Assembly (NCBI RefSeq): GCF_015291705.1
Contig: NZ_CP030050.1
Coordinates: 3,162,001-3,226,000 of the forward strand
Reading direction: 5' to 3'
DNA: 64,000 bases
Source: Bradyrhizobium arachidis
GTDB taxonomy: Bacteria > Pseudomonadota > Alphaproteobacteria > Rhizobiales > Xanthobacteraceae
The notes under the pieces were generated by a model. That model had not been told where the DNA came from and did not search any database. It saw nothing but the letters and a program-made list of their open reading frames with translations. Of the stretch, positions 53,449 to 61,299 are shown one piece after another. Each line of letters opens with the position of its first letter. The first letter of the stretch is position 1. The position numbers and the translations under genes are program-made.

Positions 53449-53868
53449 ATGCCGACAGAATCTCAAAACAGCCAGCTTACCCTCCAGGACGCTGAGGCAG
53501 TGCTCGATCGTGCCCAGCAATTGATGAGTGCGGGCGATATCGCCGGCGTGATGAAGACCTTTGCCGCGGATGTCGTGGTCAGGTTTGCGGACTTTCGCGA
53601 AACACGTGGCAGGCCGCCGCTCGAGAAGTTTCTGCTCGCGCGTTTTGCGCGTCAGAAGAATTACCGGCTGAAGAAACGACTGCGCGCGGTATCGGGCAAT
53701 GTAATTGCGTGCTCCTGGGTGGGGGAATGGGATGACGGGCGAGACGGCCGCAAGATGCAGGGGCGTGGAATTGAGCTCCTCACCATGCGCGGCGGCGAAA
53801 TAGCCGAATGGGAAGCGACGTTCAACGTCTGGGCAAAAGACAGCTCGTCGTCGCTGCCCATCGTCTAG
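53449..53868 (+). CDS. NTF2-like (SnoaL/DUF1348-like) protein
   Basis: A 139-residue protein of the cone-shaped NTF2 fold. VMKTFAADVVVRFADFRETR and RGIELLTMRGGEIAEWEATF are typical of DUF1348-like members. It may bind or isomerise a small ligand; no catalytic residues stand out. GAGGAG precedes the ATG. It follows the WYL regulator by 85 bp and may be controlled by it. Confidence 0.78.
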   Translation: MPTESQNSQLTLQDAEAVLDRAQQLMSAGDIAGVMKTFAADVVVRFADFRETRGRPPLEKFLLARFARQKNYRLKKRLRAVSGNVIACSWVGEWDDGRDGRKMQGRGIELLTMRGGEIAEWEATFNVWAKDSSSSLPIV

Positions 53869-53907
53869 CCAGCTGGAAGCTGACGTCAGCGGCTTGATCA
53901 GTCTGAG

Positions 53908-54027
53908 CCCTACCGGGCGTGCAGCAGCGCCAGCAGCACGATGACCGCGCAGGCAAGCGCCGCCGAGGTCAGCTTCCAGAACATCAGCGGGCTGCGCTCC
54001 GGAAAGCGCGCAGGCCCGCGGCGATCT
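53908..54027 (-). pseudogene. Broken copy of the 3' end of the kinase-phosphatase gene
   Basis: Bases 53908-54000 match 55702-55794, the last 30 codons and stop of the neighbouring kinase-phosphatase gene, with five differences in 93. Bases 54001-54027 then match 56276-56302, a part of the same gene almost 500 bases further in, with one difference in 27. The copy is thus a 3' end joined to an inner piece by a deletion. Stop and reading frame of the terminal helix (SPLMFWKLTSAVLA...) are still readable, but there is no start. Confidence 0.85.
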
Positions 54028-54075
54028 CACGCGATATCCGCGTTGGACCAACGCTCGACATCGGCCGCGCAGCAA

Positions 54076-54097
54076 GAGACCGCCCGAGGGCGGTCTC
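54076..54097. terminator. Hairpin terminator after the NIPSNAP-like gene
   Basis: GAGACCGCC and GGCGGTCTC form a perfect 9-bp stem with a 4-base loop, 24 bases past the minus-strand stop. TTGCTGC follows on the minus strand, so the T-run is weak. Confidence 0.55.
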
Positions 54098-54121
54098 GCA
54101 TTTGAGAGAGAAGGCGCTCTG

Positions 54122-54433
54122 TCAAAGATCGACTTGGATGGCAACGTTGGAGCGTACCCAATCCGATTGCCCGGCCTTGAGCCGCTTGGCTTGAAATTCA
54201 ACAAAAGCCGGATCGGCACCCAGTGATGCTAAGGTGCGCCCATAAGCTTCTACACTATCGAAGCGAGCGACGAAGGCATAGTTTCCGATCTCGCCGCCGA
54301 TCACCGACCAATAGCTGACATCGGCCCCGTGTTTCTTCCAAAGTGACGCGGCCTCCTTTGCCAGCTGCAAGACGGTCGCAAGATCACTACCGGGTCTTGG
54401 ATGCGAAACGAACTGCATTATGACTGCAGGCAT
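54122..54433 (-). CDS. Small alpha/beta-barrel (NIPSNAP/EthD-like) protein
   Basis: A 103-residue protein, MPAVIMQFVSHPRPGSDLAT onward. The alternation, with KHGADVSYWSVIGGEIGNYA and the C-terminal strand SDWVRSNVAIQVDL, suggests a dimeric ferredoxin-like barrel of the NIPSNAP type; enzymatic role unknown. The start at 54433 has GGAGGGG three bases before AAATG. It is divergent from the oxidoreductase gene, with a FixK box between them. Confidence 0.68.
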   Translation of the reverse strand: MPAVIMQFVSHPRPGSDLATVLQLAKEAASLWKKHGADVSYWSVIGGEIGNYAFVARFDSVEAYGRTLASLGADPAFVEFQAKRLKAGQSDWVRSNVAIQVDL

Positions 54434-54520
54434 TTTCCCCTCCAATGAGCAAATGATGACGCCAAACAACCGGGTTGGTCATTTGGCTAGAGGAGAATTC
54501 CAAAGAGTGCAGCCGCAAGC

Positions 54521-54534
54521 TTGATCTGGATCAA
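54521..54534 (+). promoter_or_regulatory. Perfect FixK/FNR box before the quinone-oxidoreductase gene
   Basis: TTGATCTGGATCAA is a perfect TTGAT-N4-ATCAA palindrome. Its centre is 77.5 bases before the ATG at 54605, leaving about 37 bases of leader for a class II promoter, the same geometry as the box of the receiver gene (76.5). Confidence 0.8.
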
Positions 54535-54604
54535 TTCCATTTCTCCGGCCCGGCGGCATTCTGACCGTCCTTGCGCTGAATGGCGGCACTGCATGGAGAG
54601 GGCC

Positions 54605-55648
54605 ATGATCGAGCAGCGCAATCGAGTTGTTCAGGTCAGCCGCTTCGGTGATCCCGAGAGACTGGAGGTTATCGACGCTCCCCTGCCGACCGCTGGCTCG
54701 GGCGAGGTGCGCGTTCGCGTACTCGCGTCGAGCCTCAACTACACCGAGGTGTTGATCAGGCGCCATCTATATCCGCAAACGATGCGCCTCCGGCCGCCGT
54801 TCGTGATGGGTTACGACGTGGTGGGGACAATTGATCAGCTCGGCGAAGGCGTGCACGATTTTCGGATTGGCGATCGCGTGGCCGACATGACCGTGGTCGG
54901 GTCCAACGCCGATTATCGGACGCTTCAGGCGAACGACGTGGCCCGCGTGCCGGCGGACGTCGACCCGGCTGAAGCGGCTGCGCTCATTTTGAGCTGGACG
55001 ACCGCGCACCAGCTTCTGCACCGCGCGGCCAAGGTCCGGCGCGGCCAACGTGTGCTCGTGCACGGCGCCGCCGGCGCAGTCGGCCAGGCGTTGCTCGTGC
55101 TCGGGAGATTGGCCGGTCTCGAGCTGTGGGGCACTGTACGCCGCGAGCACATGGCGCTCGTCCATGACCTCGGGGCAACGCCGATCGACTACCAGCATGA
55201 GGACTTCACGCGGATTGTGCCGGGTGGGTTCGACGTCATCGTCGACGGCGTTGGCGAAGACGGCTATCGCCGCTCATACGCGGCGCTCAAGCCAGGTGGC
55301 CTGCTCTGTGCCATCGGCTTTTCGGCGAGCGTGCAGGCGCAGCGTCGAATGCTTCCTATCTTGATGGAGATCGCGCGCCTTTACCTGTGGAGACTGTTGC
55401 CCGGCGGCAAGCGAGCCCGCTTTTACTCGGTAAATGCCATGCGGGCGCGGCATCCCACCTGGTTCAAGGAGGACCTGGAGCAACTGTTCGTGCTTCTGGC
55501 AAGCGGCGCCATCCGGCCGCGCATTGCCGAGCGAATCGCCTTCGAGGAGGTCGCCGATGCGCACCGTCGCCTCGAGGCTGGCGGTCTTGAGGGCAAGCTC
55601 GTGCTCTGCCCGGATCTCTCCTCGCGACGCAGCCAGCGCGCCGCCTGA
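54605..55648 (+). CDS. MDR-family quinone oxidoreductase-like protein
   Basis: A 347-residue medium-chain dehydrogenase without zinc motifs. SGEVRVRVLASSLNYTEVLI and PFVMGYDVVGTIDQLGEGVH are the N-terminal quinone-reductase pattern; the nucleotide fold has VLVHGAAGAVGQALLVLGRL. It probably reduces a quinone or enone with NADPH. The start at 54605 has GGAGAGG three bases upstream; ATG at 54593 is possible. A perfect FixK box lies upstream, so expression should rise at low oxygen. Confidence 0.85.
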   Translation: MIEQRNRVVQVSRFGDPERLEVIDAPLPTAGSGEVRVRVLASSLNYTEVLIRRHLYPQTMRLRPPFVMGYDVVGTIDQLGEGVHDFRIGDRVADMTVVGSNADYRTLQANDVARVPADVDPAEAAALILSWTTAHQLLHRAAKVRRGQRVLVHGAAGAVGQALLVLGRLAGLELWGTVRREHMALVHDLGATPIDYQHEDFTRIVPGGFDVIVDGVGEDGYRRSYAALKPGGLLCAIGFSASVQAQRRMLPILMEIARLYLWRLLPGGKRARFYSVNAMRARHPTWFKEDLEQLFVLLASGAIRPRIAERIAFEEVADAHRRLEAGGLEGKLVLCPDLSSRRSQRAA

Positions 55649-55683
55649 CGCAGCGCGCCGGCACGATACACCCCCGACGTCTC

Positions 55684-55703
55684 GGCCGCGGTGGACCGCG
55701 GCC
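55684..55703 (-). terminator. Hairpin at the end of the kinase-phosphatase gene
   Basis: GGCCGCGG-TGGA-CCGCGGCC is a perfect 8-bp stem immediately after the minus-strand stop, with no T-run. Confidence 0.5.
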
Positions 55704-57434
55704 CTAGCGCGCGTGCAGCAGCGCCAGCAGCACGACCACCGCGCAGGCAAGCACCGCCGAGGTCAGCTTCCAGAACATCAGCGGGCTGCGCTCCAGGAGC
55801 GGCGTGATCCGCGTGTCGAGATAGGCCGGATTGGGCGTGCGCAGCTCGTAGACGAATTCGGACAGGTCCTCGTGGCGCTTGTAGGGATCGGGATGCAGCG
55901 CGCGGCGCAGCGCGCCGTCGACCCAGGCGGGCACGTTGCGGTCGTCATCGGCCGGGCGGTATTTCAGCCGCCGCACGTCCGCCTTGCGCCGGATCCTGGC
56001 GACCTGGGTGCCGTAGGGGAGCTTGCCCGTCAGCATCTGGTAGCAGATCACGGCGAGCGAAAACATGTCGGAGCGCGGCGAGCCGCCTTGCCTGAGAAAA
56101 TACTCCGGCGCGGTGTACTGGACCGTTCCCAGGATATCGTCGGTCTCGTCTGGCGGCGCGGCCTCGGCGACGCCTGCGACCCTGACCGAGCCGAAGTCGA
56201 TGATCTTCGCGGTGCCGGTCTTGTCGATCAGGATGTTGTCTGGCCTGAGATCCTGATGCAGCATCTCCATGCGGTGGAAGGCGCGCAGGCCCGCGGCGAT
56301 CTGCTCGACGAGGCCGCGGACGGTCTCGAGATCGGGACGTGGATTGTCGGTCATCCACTGCCGCAAGGTTTGGCCTTCGACGAATTCGGTCGCGACATAG
56401 AGATAGCTGCGCCGCCGCGATTGTGAGAGCGGTTTGAGCACATGCGGGCTGTCGATCCGGCGCGCGATCCACTCCTCCATCAGGAAGCGCTTCAGATAGG
56501 CGGCGTTGTCGCGCAGGTCGATCGACGGCAGTTTGAGCGCGACCGGCTGCTCGGTCTCGGCGTCGACGGCAAGATAGATGTGGCTGCGGCTGCTGCCGTG
56601 GATCTCCCGGACAATCCTGTAGCCGTCGAACATCGCCCGCGGTTCCGGCAACGGCGGCAGCGGCAGCTCCGAGGTCTGATTGAAGATGCCGGAGGGCTCG
56701 CGCTGCGGCACCGCGTCGATGCGCAGGATCTGCACGGTGATGTTGTCGTCGCTGCCGCGCCGGTAGGCTTCCTCGACGATTGCCTTCGCCGCGGCGTCGA
56801 GCTCGCCTGCATGCTCGTTGATGGCGCTCGTGACGAAGCGCGGGTCGACGAATTCATAGGCGCCGTCGGTCGCGAGAAGGAAAGTGTCGCCGGCCTCGAT
56901 CTCCAGCGCCTGGTAGTCGATCTCGAGCTGCGGGTTGATGCCAAGCGCGCGGCCGAGATAGGTCTGCTCGGATGAGACGATGATGCGGTGATCGTCGGTC
57001 AGCTGCTCGAGCGCCTTGCCGGCGAGGCGGTAGATGCGGCAGTCGCCGACATGGAAGATGTGCGCGGTGGTCGCCTTGATGACCATGGCGCTCAGCGTGC
57101 AGACATAGCCCTTGTCGCGGTCATAGGCATATTGGCTCTTGCGCGTCTGCGCGTGCAGCCAGGAATTGGTCGCGTCCAGCACGCGGCGGGCGGAGGTCTT
57201 CACCGTCCAGGATTCCGACGTGCAGTAATAGTCCATCAGGAAGCTCTTGACCGCCGACTCGCTGGCGATCTGGCTCACCGTGCTGCTGGAGATGCCGTCG
57301 GCGAGGACGGCTGAAATGCCCTTCAGACTGAGCAGCGGCTCGTCCGGAATCAGGACACCGTGAAAATCCTGGTTGACGGGCTTGCGACCCTTGTCCGAGT
57401 GCTGGCCGATCGAAATCAGGAGTCCGCGCGTCAT
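55704..57434 (-). CDS. PP2C phosphatase fused to a Ser/Thr kinase, with C-terminal membrane anchor
   Basis: A 576-residue fusion. Residues about 1-245 are a PP2C phosphatase with metal Asp in NQDFHGV, AVLADGISSS, LATDGAYEFVD and SDDNITV. Residues about 268-535 are a protein kinase: Lys in PVALKLP, catalytic loop HQDLRPDNILID (HQD where most kinases have HRD), DFGS and APEYF. A single helix near the C-terminus (FWKLTSAVLACAVVVLLALL) tethers it to the membrane. Such fusions sit beside nitrate/nitrite transport genes in several proteobacteria. It may phosphorylate or dephosphorylate a transport component. The alternative start at 57446 is possible. Confidence 0.88.
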   Translation of the reverse strand: MTRGLLISIGQHSDKGRKPVNQDFHGVLIPDEPLLSLKGISAVLADGISSSTVSQIASESAVKSFLMDYYCTSESWTVKTSARRVLDATNSWLHAQTRKSQYAYDRDKGYVCTLSAMVIKATTAHIFHVGDCRIYRLAGKALEQLTDDHRIIVSSEQTYLGRALGINPQLEIDYQALEIEAGDTFLLATDGAYEFVDPRFVTSAINEHAGELDAAAKAIVEEAYRRGSDDNITVQILRIDAVPQREPSGIFNQTSELPLPPLPEPRAMFDGYRIVREIHGSSRSHIYLAVDAETEQPVALKLPSIDLRDNAAYLKRFLMEEWIARRIDSPHVLKPLSQSRRRSYLYVATEFVEGQTLRQWMTDNPRPDLETVRGLVEQIAAGLRAFHRMEMLHQDLRPDNILIDKTGTAKIIDFGSVRVAGVAEAAPPDETDDILGTVQYTAPEYFLRQGGSPRSDMFSLAVICYQMLTGKLPYGTQVARIRRKADVRRLKYRPADDDRNVPAWVDGALRRALHPDPYKRHEDLSEFVYELRTPNPAYLDTRITPLLERSPLMFWKLTSAVLACAVVVLLALLHAR

Positions 57435-57501
57435 CGTCGTCACCAAGGCGAAGAGAGCCTTACCCTAACCGGGCGAGGCTCTCTTGTTGAGGTGCCTGCG
57501 A

Positions 57502-58341
57502 TCAGGCCGCGACGCGGGGCGGCGTCACCTTGCCAGGCTGGCGCTTCGGCAGGGTCATGACATGCGTGGCGTAAAGGGTCATGCCGGTAAAGGCGAGGCC
57601 GCCGACGAGATTGCCGAGCACGGTCGGGATCTCGTTCCAGATCAGATAGTCCATGATCGAGAACTTCGCGTGCAGCATCAGGCCGGACGGGAACAGGAAC
57701 ATGTTCACGACCGAGTGCTCGAACACCATGTAGAAGAACACCAGGATCGGCATCCACATCGCGATGACCTTGCCGGGGACCGAGGTCGAGATCATGGCGC
57801 CGACAACGCCGGTCGAGACCATCCAGTTGCAGAGCATGCCGCGCATGAACAGCGTCGCCATGCCGGCCGCGCCATGCGCGGCATAACCCAGCGTCCGGCC
57901 TTCGCCGATATTGCCGATGGCGGTGCCGATCTTGTCGGGGTCCTGCGTGAAGCCGAAGGTGGTGACGAAGGCCATCATGAACGCGACCGTGAAGGCGCCG
58001 CCGAAATTGCCCAGGAAGACCAGGCCCCAGTTGCGCAGCACGCCACCGAACGTGACGCCGGGGCGCTTGTCGATCAGGGCGAGCGGCGAGAGCACGAACA
58101 CGCCGGTGAGGAGGTCGAAGCCCAGCAGGTACAGCATGACGAAGCCGACCGGAAACAACAGTGCGCCGACCAGCGGCTGGCCGGTGTTGACGTTGATGGT
58201 GACGGCGAACCAGGCGGCGAGGGCGAGAATGGCACCAGCCATATAGGCGCGGATGACCGTATCCCGGGTGGACATGAAGATCTTGGACTCACCCGCATCC
58301 ACCATCTTGGTGACGAATTCCGAAGGCGCGAGATACGACAT
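57502..58341 (-). CDS. Formate/nitrite transporter family (FNT) channel
   Basis: A 279-residue protein with six helices. Family features are FMMAFVTTFGFTQDP, the inner-pore segment MLCNWMVSTGVVGAM and the second-half signature VFEHSVVNMFLFPSGLML. It moves nitrite or formate across the inner membrane. Beside nrtABC and narK, nitrite is the likely cargo. The start at 58341 has AAGGA 7 bases upstream. The leader of about 220 bases carries a sigma54-type promoter and hairpins. The kinase-phosphatase follows on the same strand after 67 bp. Confidence 0.9.
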   Translation of the reverse strand: MSYLAPSEFVTKMVDAGESKIFMSTRDTVIRAYMAGAILALAAWFAVTINVNTGQPLVGALLFPVGFVMLYLLGFDLLTGVFVLSPLALIDKRPGVTFGGVLRNWGLVFLGNFGGAFTVAFMMAFVTTFGFTQDPDKIGTAIGNIGEGRTLGYAAHGAAGMATLFMRGMLCNWMVSTGVVGAMISTSVPGKVIAMWMPILVFFYMVFEHSVVNMFLFPSGLMLHAKFSIMDYLIWNEIPTVLGNLVGGLAFTGMTLYATHVMTLPKRQPGKVTPPRVAA

Positions 58342-58374
58342 CAATGGTTCCTTTTGCTTCGTAAGTGAGATCGA

Positions 58375-58392
58375 CGCTCTCGCAAGAGAGCG
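58375..58392 (-). promoter_or_regulatory. Leader hairpin before the FNT gene
   Basis: CGCTCTC and GAGAGCG arms surround a four-base loop, 34 to 51 bases upstream of the FNT start codon on its leader RNA. It may belong to an attenuator; no T-run follows. Confidence 0.4.
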
Positions 58393-58553
58393 GCTGAACG
58401 TCATTGGCCGTGCGGGTGGCCTGCCGCGCACGAGAGTTGGGAGATTTGGAAGCCCTGGGAATCGCGTCACGACGACTGAGCCGAGAAGGGCCGCGAAGCA
58501 AGTTGAGCTTCCTCTTGCGGCCGCCAGAGGCCGCAGCAATGCGGCAAGCCGCA

Positions 58554-58565
58554 GTCTTCGTTGAC
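58554..58565 (-). promoter_or_regulatory. A1xxG4 hexaloop hairpin at the 5' end of the FNT leader
   Basis: On the minus strand GTC-AACGAA-GAC. The six-base loop has A at 1 and G at 4. It begins 14 bases after the -12 element. The stem is short (3 bp, then a mismatch), so it is the weakest of the three such hairpins. Confidence 0.4.
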
Positions 58566-58575
58566 ACCTAGATAG

Positions 58576-58592
58576 AAGCAAGTTGCGTGCCG
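58576..58592 (-). promoter_or_regulatory. Sigma54 (RpoN) -24/-12 promoter of the FNT gene
   Basis: On the minus strand CGGCACGCAACTTGCTT, with GG-N10-GC spacing, differing from the consensus TGGCACG-N4-TTGCT only at the first base. The first G is 112 bases from the centre of the palindrome at 58696-58710. Confidence 0.75.
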
Positions 58593-58695
58593 AGCGCGAG
58601 AATTCTGAAAGCCGAGTGATATCAGTGCGATGGCGCGCCATTGGATCGCGCCTTTGGACGCCCGCCGGCCTCTTGCATAAGCGACTGCACAAGAC

Positions 58696-58710
58696 TTGTG
58701 CGCCGCACAA
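58696..58710. promoter_or_regulatory. Palindromic enhancer between divergent sigma54 promoters
   Basis: TTGTGCGCCGCACAA (centre 58703) is equidistant, 112 bases, from the -24 GG of the FNT and nrtA promoters. The same sequence and spacing occur before narK. An NtrC-like activator is the natural candidate, by position and pathway. Confidence 0.7.
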
Positions 58711-58812
58711 AGATTGAGCAAGCCGCAAATTCGGCGAGCGGATCTCGCCTGCGGCAGGCTGGCGCAGAGCCTATAACCCATTCAACAAGAATGGCTTTTT
58801 GCCATCGTGGGC

Positions 58813-58829
58813 TTGGCATGAAGCTTGAA
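58813..58829 (+). promoter_or_regulatory. Sigma54 -24/-12 promoter of nrtABC
   Basis: TTGGCATGAAGCTTGAA has GG-N10-GA spacing. It matches the narK promoter (TTGGCACGGAAATTGAA) at 13 of 17 positions, including all key bases. Confidence 0.7.
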
Positions 58830-58841
58830 TAGTTCCATGTC

Positions 58842-58859
58842 GACGCCATTGAAGCCGTC
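58842..58859 (+). promoter_or_regulatory. A1xxG4 hexaloop hairpin at the 5' end of the nrtA leader
   Basis: GACGCC-ATTGAA-GCCGTC. The stem pairs 4 bp, has one C.C mismatch, and closes with C-G around loop ATTGAA (A1, G4). It begins 15 bases after the -12 element. The narK leader has the same fold at 62297-62314. Confidence 0.5.
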
Positions 58860-58925
58860 CCGCGAGACTTCTCATCCGATTTGCTGACGCCACCAGACGG
58901 GGGTCTCCCCCGCCATGCGTCCGCA

Positions 58926-58943
58926 TGCGCCAAAGCCGGCGCA
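58926..58943 (+). promoter_or_regulatory. Second hexaloop hairpin in the nrtA leader
   Basis: TGCGCC-AAAGCC-GGCGCA has a perfect 6-bp stem and a six-base loop with A1 and G4. Together with 58842-58859 it gives the two-hairpin layout known for ANTAR targets. A GGGGG-TCT-CCCCC stem lies just upstream. Confidence 0.5.
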
Positions 58944-59014
58944 ATCCCACGGACGGGCTGCTCGCGCGCACTGACGCCAACAATTCTGCAACGATGCAAA
59001 GGACGACACTGCCT

Positions 59015-60325
59015 ATGACCAAGCGCACCCGCCAGCCTTCGGGCCTGAGCCGCCGTCAATTGTTGAAGGCCACCGGCTCGACCGTCGCTCTTCTCGCCGC
59101 CGCCAAGCTGAATTTCCCCGCCGGCGCCTTCGCGCAGGATGCAGGCCCCGAGGTCAAGGGCGCCAAGCTCGGCTTCATCGCTCTGACCGACGCGACCCCG
59201 CTGTTCGTTGCGAAAGAGAAGGGCATCTTCGCCAAATACGGCATGCCCGATGTCGAGGTGCAGAAGCAGGCGTCCTGGGGCACGACGCGCGACAATCTCG
59301 TGCTCGGCTCCGAAGGCAACGGCATCGACGGCGCCCATATCCTCACCCCGATGCCGTATCTGATCTCGGCCGGCAAGGTGACGCAGAACAACCAGCCGAC
59401 GCCGATGTACATCCTGGCGCGGCTGAACCTGAACGGTCAGTGCATCTCGGTCGCCAAGGAATATGCCGACCTCAAGGTCGGCATCGACACCGCGCCCTTC
59501 AAGGCGGCGCTCGAGAAGAAGAAGGCCGGCGGCAAGGCGGTGAAGGCCGCAATGACCTTCCCGGGCGGCACGCATGACCTGTGGATCCGCTACTGGCTCG
59601 CCGCTGGCGGCATCGATCCGGACAAGGACATCGAAACCATCGTGGTGCCGCCGCCGCAGATGGTCGCCAACATGAAGGTTGGCACCATGGATTGCTTCTG
59701 CGTCTGCGAGCCCTGGAATCTCCAGCTCATCCATCAGGACATCGGCTACACCGCGATCACCACCGGCGAGCTCTGGGACAAGCATCCCGAAAAGTCGTTC
59801 GGCATGCGCGCGGCCTGGGTCGACAAATATCCGAAGGCGGCGAAGGCGCTGCTGATGGCGGTGATGGAAGCCCAGCAATGGGCCGAGAAGGCGGAGAACC
59901 GCGAGGAAGCCGCGGTGATCTGCGCCAAGCGCCAGTGGATCAACTGCCCGGTCGAGGACATCACCGACCGCATGAAGGGCAAGTTCGACTACGGCACCGG
60001 CCGCGTCGTCGACAACTCGCCGCAGCAGATGCGGTTCTGGAAGGACCAGGCCTCCTATCCGTTCCAGAGCCACGATCTCTGGTTCCTCACCGAGGACATC
60101 CGCTGGGGCAAGTACGAGCCCGGCTTCGACACCAAGGCGTTGATCGCCAAGGTCAACCGCGAGGACCTCTGGAAGGATGCGGCGAAGACGCTCGGCGTGG
60201 TTAGCTCCGATATCCCGGCCTCGACCTCGCGCGGCAAGGAGACCTTCTTCGACGGCAAGGTGTTCGATCCCGAAAATCCGGCTGCCTATCTGAAGTCGCT
60301 CGCGATCAAGCGCGTCGAAGTCTGA
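59015..60325 (+). CDS. nrtA: NrtA, nitrate ABC transporter substrate-binding protein
   Basis: A 436-residue protein. The N-terminus has a twin-arginine signal (LSRRQLLKATGSTVALLAAA). The body is of the CmpA/NrtA family: AKLGFIALTDATPLFVAKEK, LVLGSEGNGIDGAHILTPMP and DCFCVCEPWNLQLI. It binds nitrate (or nitrite) in the periplasm. The start at 59015 has AAAGGA upstream; ATG at 58994 is an alternative. First gene of nrtABC. Confidence 0.93.
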   Translation: MTKRTRQPSGLSRRQLLKATGSTVALLAAAKLNFPAGAFAQDAGPEVKGAKLGFIALTDATPLFVAKEKGIFAKYGMPDVEVQKQASWGTTRDNLVLGSEGNGIDGAHILTPMPYLISAGKVTQNNQPTPMYILARLNLNGQCISVAKEYADLKVGIDTAPFKAALEKKKAGGKAVKAAMTFPGGTHDLWIRYWLAAGGIDPDKDIETIVVPPPQMVANMKVGTMDCFCVCEPWNLQLIHQDIGYTAITTGELWDKHPEKSFGMRAAWVDKYPKAAKALLMAVMEAQQWAEKAENREEAAVICAKRQWINCPVEDITDRMKGKFDYGTGRVVDNSPQQMRFWKDQASYPFQSHDLWFLTEDIRWGKYEPGFDTKALIAKVNREDLWKDAAKTLGVVSSDIPASTSRGKETFFDGKVFDPENPAAYLKSLAIKRVEV

Positions 60326-60334
60326 TGGAGCCTC

Positions 60335-60356
60335 GCGGCCGCCTTCGGGCGGCCGC
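60335..60356 (+). terminator. Hairpin between nrtA and nrtB
   Basis: GCGGCCGCC-TTCG-GGCGGCCGC is a perfect 9-bp stem with a stable TTCG loop and no T-run. It likely reduces read-through or protects the nrtA message, so the binding protein is made in excess over the permease. Confidence 0.6.
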
Positions 60357-60389
60357 ATCGTCCTTGCGGAAAGCCGGAGAGGGATTTCG

Positions 60390-61286
60390 ATGAACATGCC
60401 TGCCACGAAGATTGAGGTTGAGACCGCGACGCCTGCCGCGACCATTGCGCCAGTCGTCGCGATGACGCCAAAGCGTCCGCCGCGCGCGGAGAGCTATGCG
60501 CGCATGGCGCGGGAGCTCGCCGTGCGCGTGATCCCGCCGCTGGTCGTGATCGCGCTGCTGACGCTGGTCTGGGAGCTGGTCTGCCGCCGTGCAGGCTCTG
60601 CGCTACCGCCGCCGTCAAAGGTGTTCAAGGACACCAGGGAGTTGATCTTCGATCCGTTCTTCGACCATGGCGGCATCGACAAGGGCCTGTTCTTGCATCT
60701 GTCCGCCAGCCTCCAGCGCGTCGCGCTCGGCTATTCGCTCTCGGCGATCGCCGGCATCGCGCTCGGCGTGCTGGTCGGGCAGTCGGTCTGGGCGATGCGC
60801 GGGCTCGATCCGCTGTTCCAGGTCTTGCGCACCATTCCACCGCTGGCCTGGCTGCCGCTCTCGCTCGCCGCGTTCCGCGACGGCCAGCCGTCGGCGATCT
60901 TCGTCATCTTCATCACCTCGATCTGGCCGATCATCATCAACACCGCGGTCGGCATCCGCAACATTCCGCAGGACTATCGCAACGTTGCGGCGGTGGTGCA
61001 GCTCAATCCGCTCGAGTTCTTCGCCAAGATCATGATCCCGGCGGCGGCGCCCTACATCTTCACGGGACTTCGCATCGGCATCGGGCTGTCCTGGCTCGCC
61101 ATCATCGCGGCTGAAATGCTGATCGGCGGCGTCGGCGTCGGCTTCTTCATCTGGGATGCCTGGAATTCCTCGCATATCAGCGAGATCATCCTGGCGCTGT
61201 TCTATGTCGGCATCGTCGGCTTCGTGCTCGATCGCCTGATCGCGAGCCTCGGCAAGATCGTCACCCGCGGCACCGCGCAGAACTGA
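60390..61286 (+). CDS. nrtB: NrtB, nitrate ABC transporter permease
   Basis: A 298-residue permease with about six helices. QVLRTIPPLAWLPLSLAAFR and the EAA-type loop (NVAAVVQLNPLEFFAKIMIP, then AAAPYIFTGLRIG) are as in NrtB/SsuC permeases. It forms the channel for nitrate. GAGAGGG precedes the ATG. The ATPase gene follows after 13 bp. Confidence 0.92.
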   Translation: MNMPATKIEVETATPAATIAPVVAMTPKRPPRAESYARMARELAVRVIPPLVVIALLTLVWELVCRRAGSALPPPSKVFKDTRELIFDPFFDHGGIDKGLFLHLSASLQRVALGYSLSAIAGIALGVLVGQSVWAMRGLDPLFQVLRTIPPLAWLPLSLAAFRDGQPSAIFVIFITSIWPIIINTAVGIRNIPQDYRNVAAVVQLNPLEFFAKIMIPAAAPYIFTGLRIGIGLSWLAIIAAEMLIGGVGVGFFIWDAWNSSHISEIILALFYVGIVGFVLDRLIASLGKIVTRGTAQN

Positions 61287-61299
61287 GGGAGAAGGGCAA

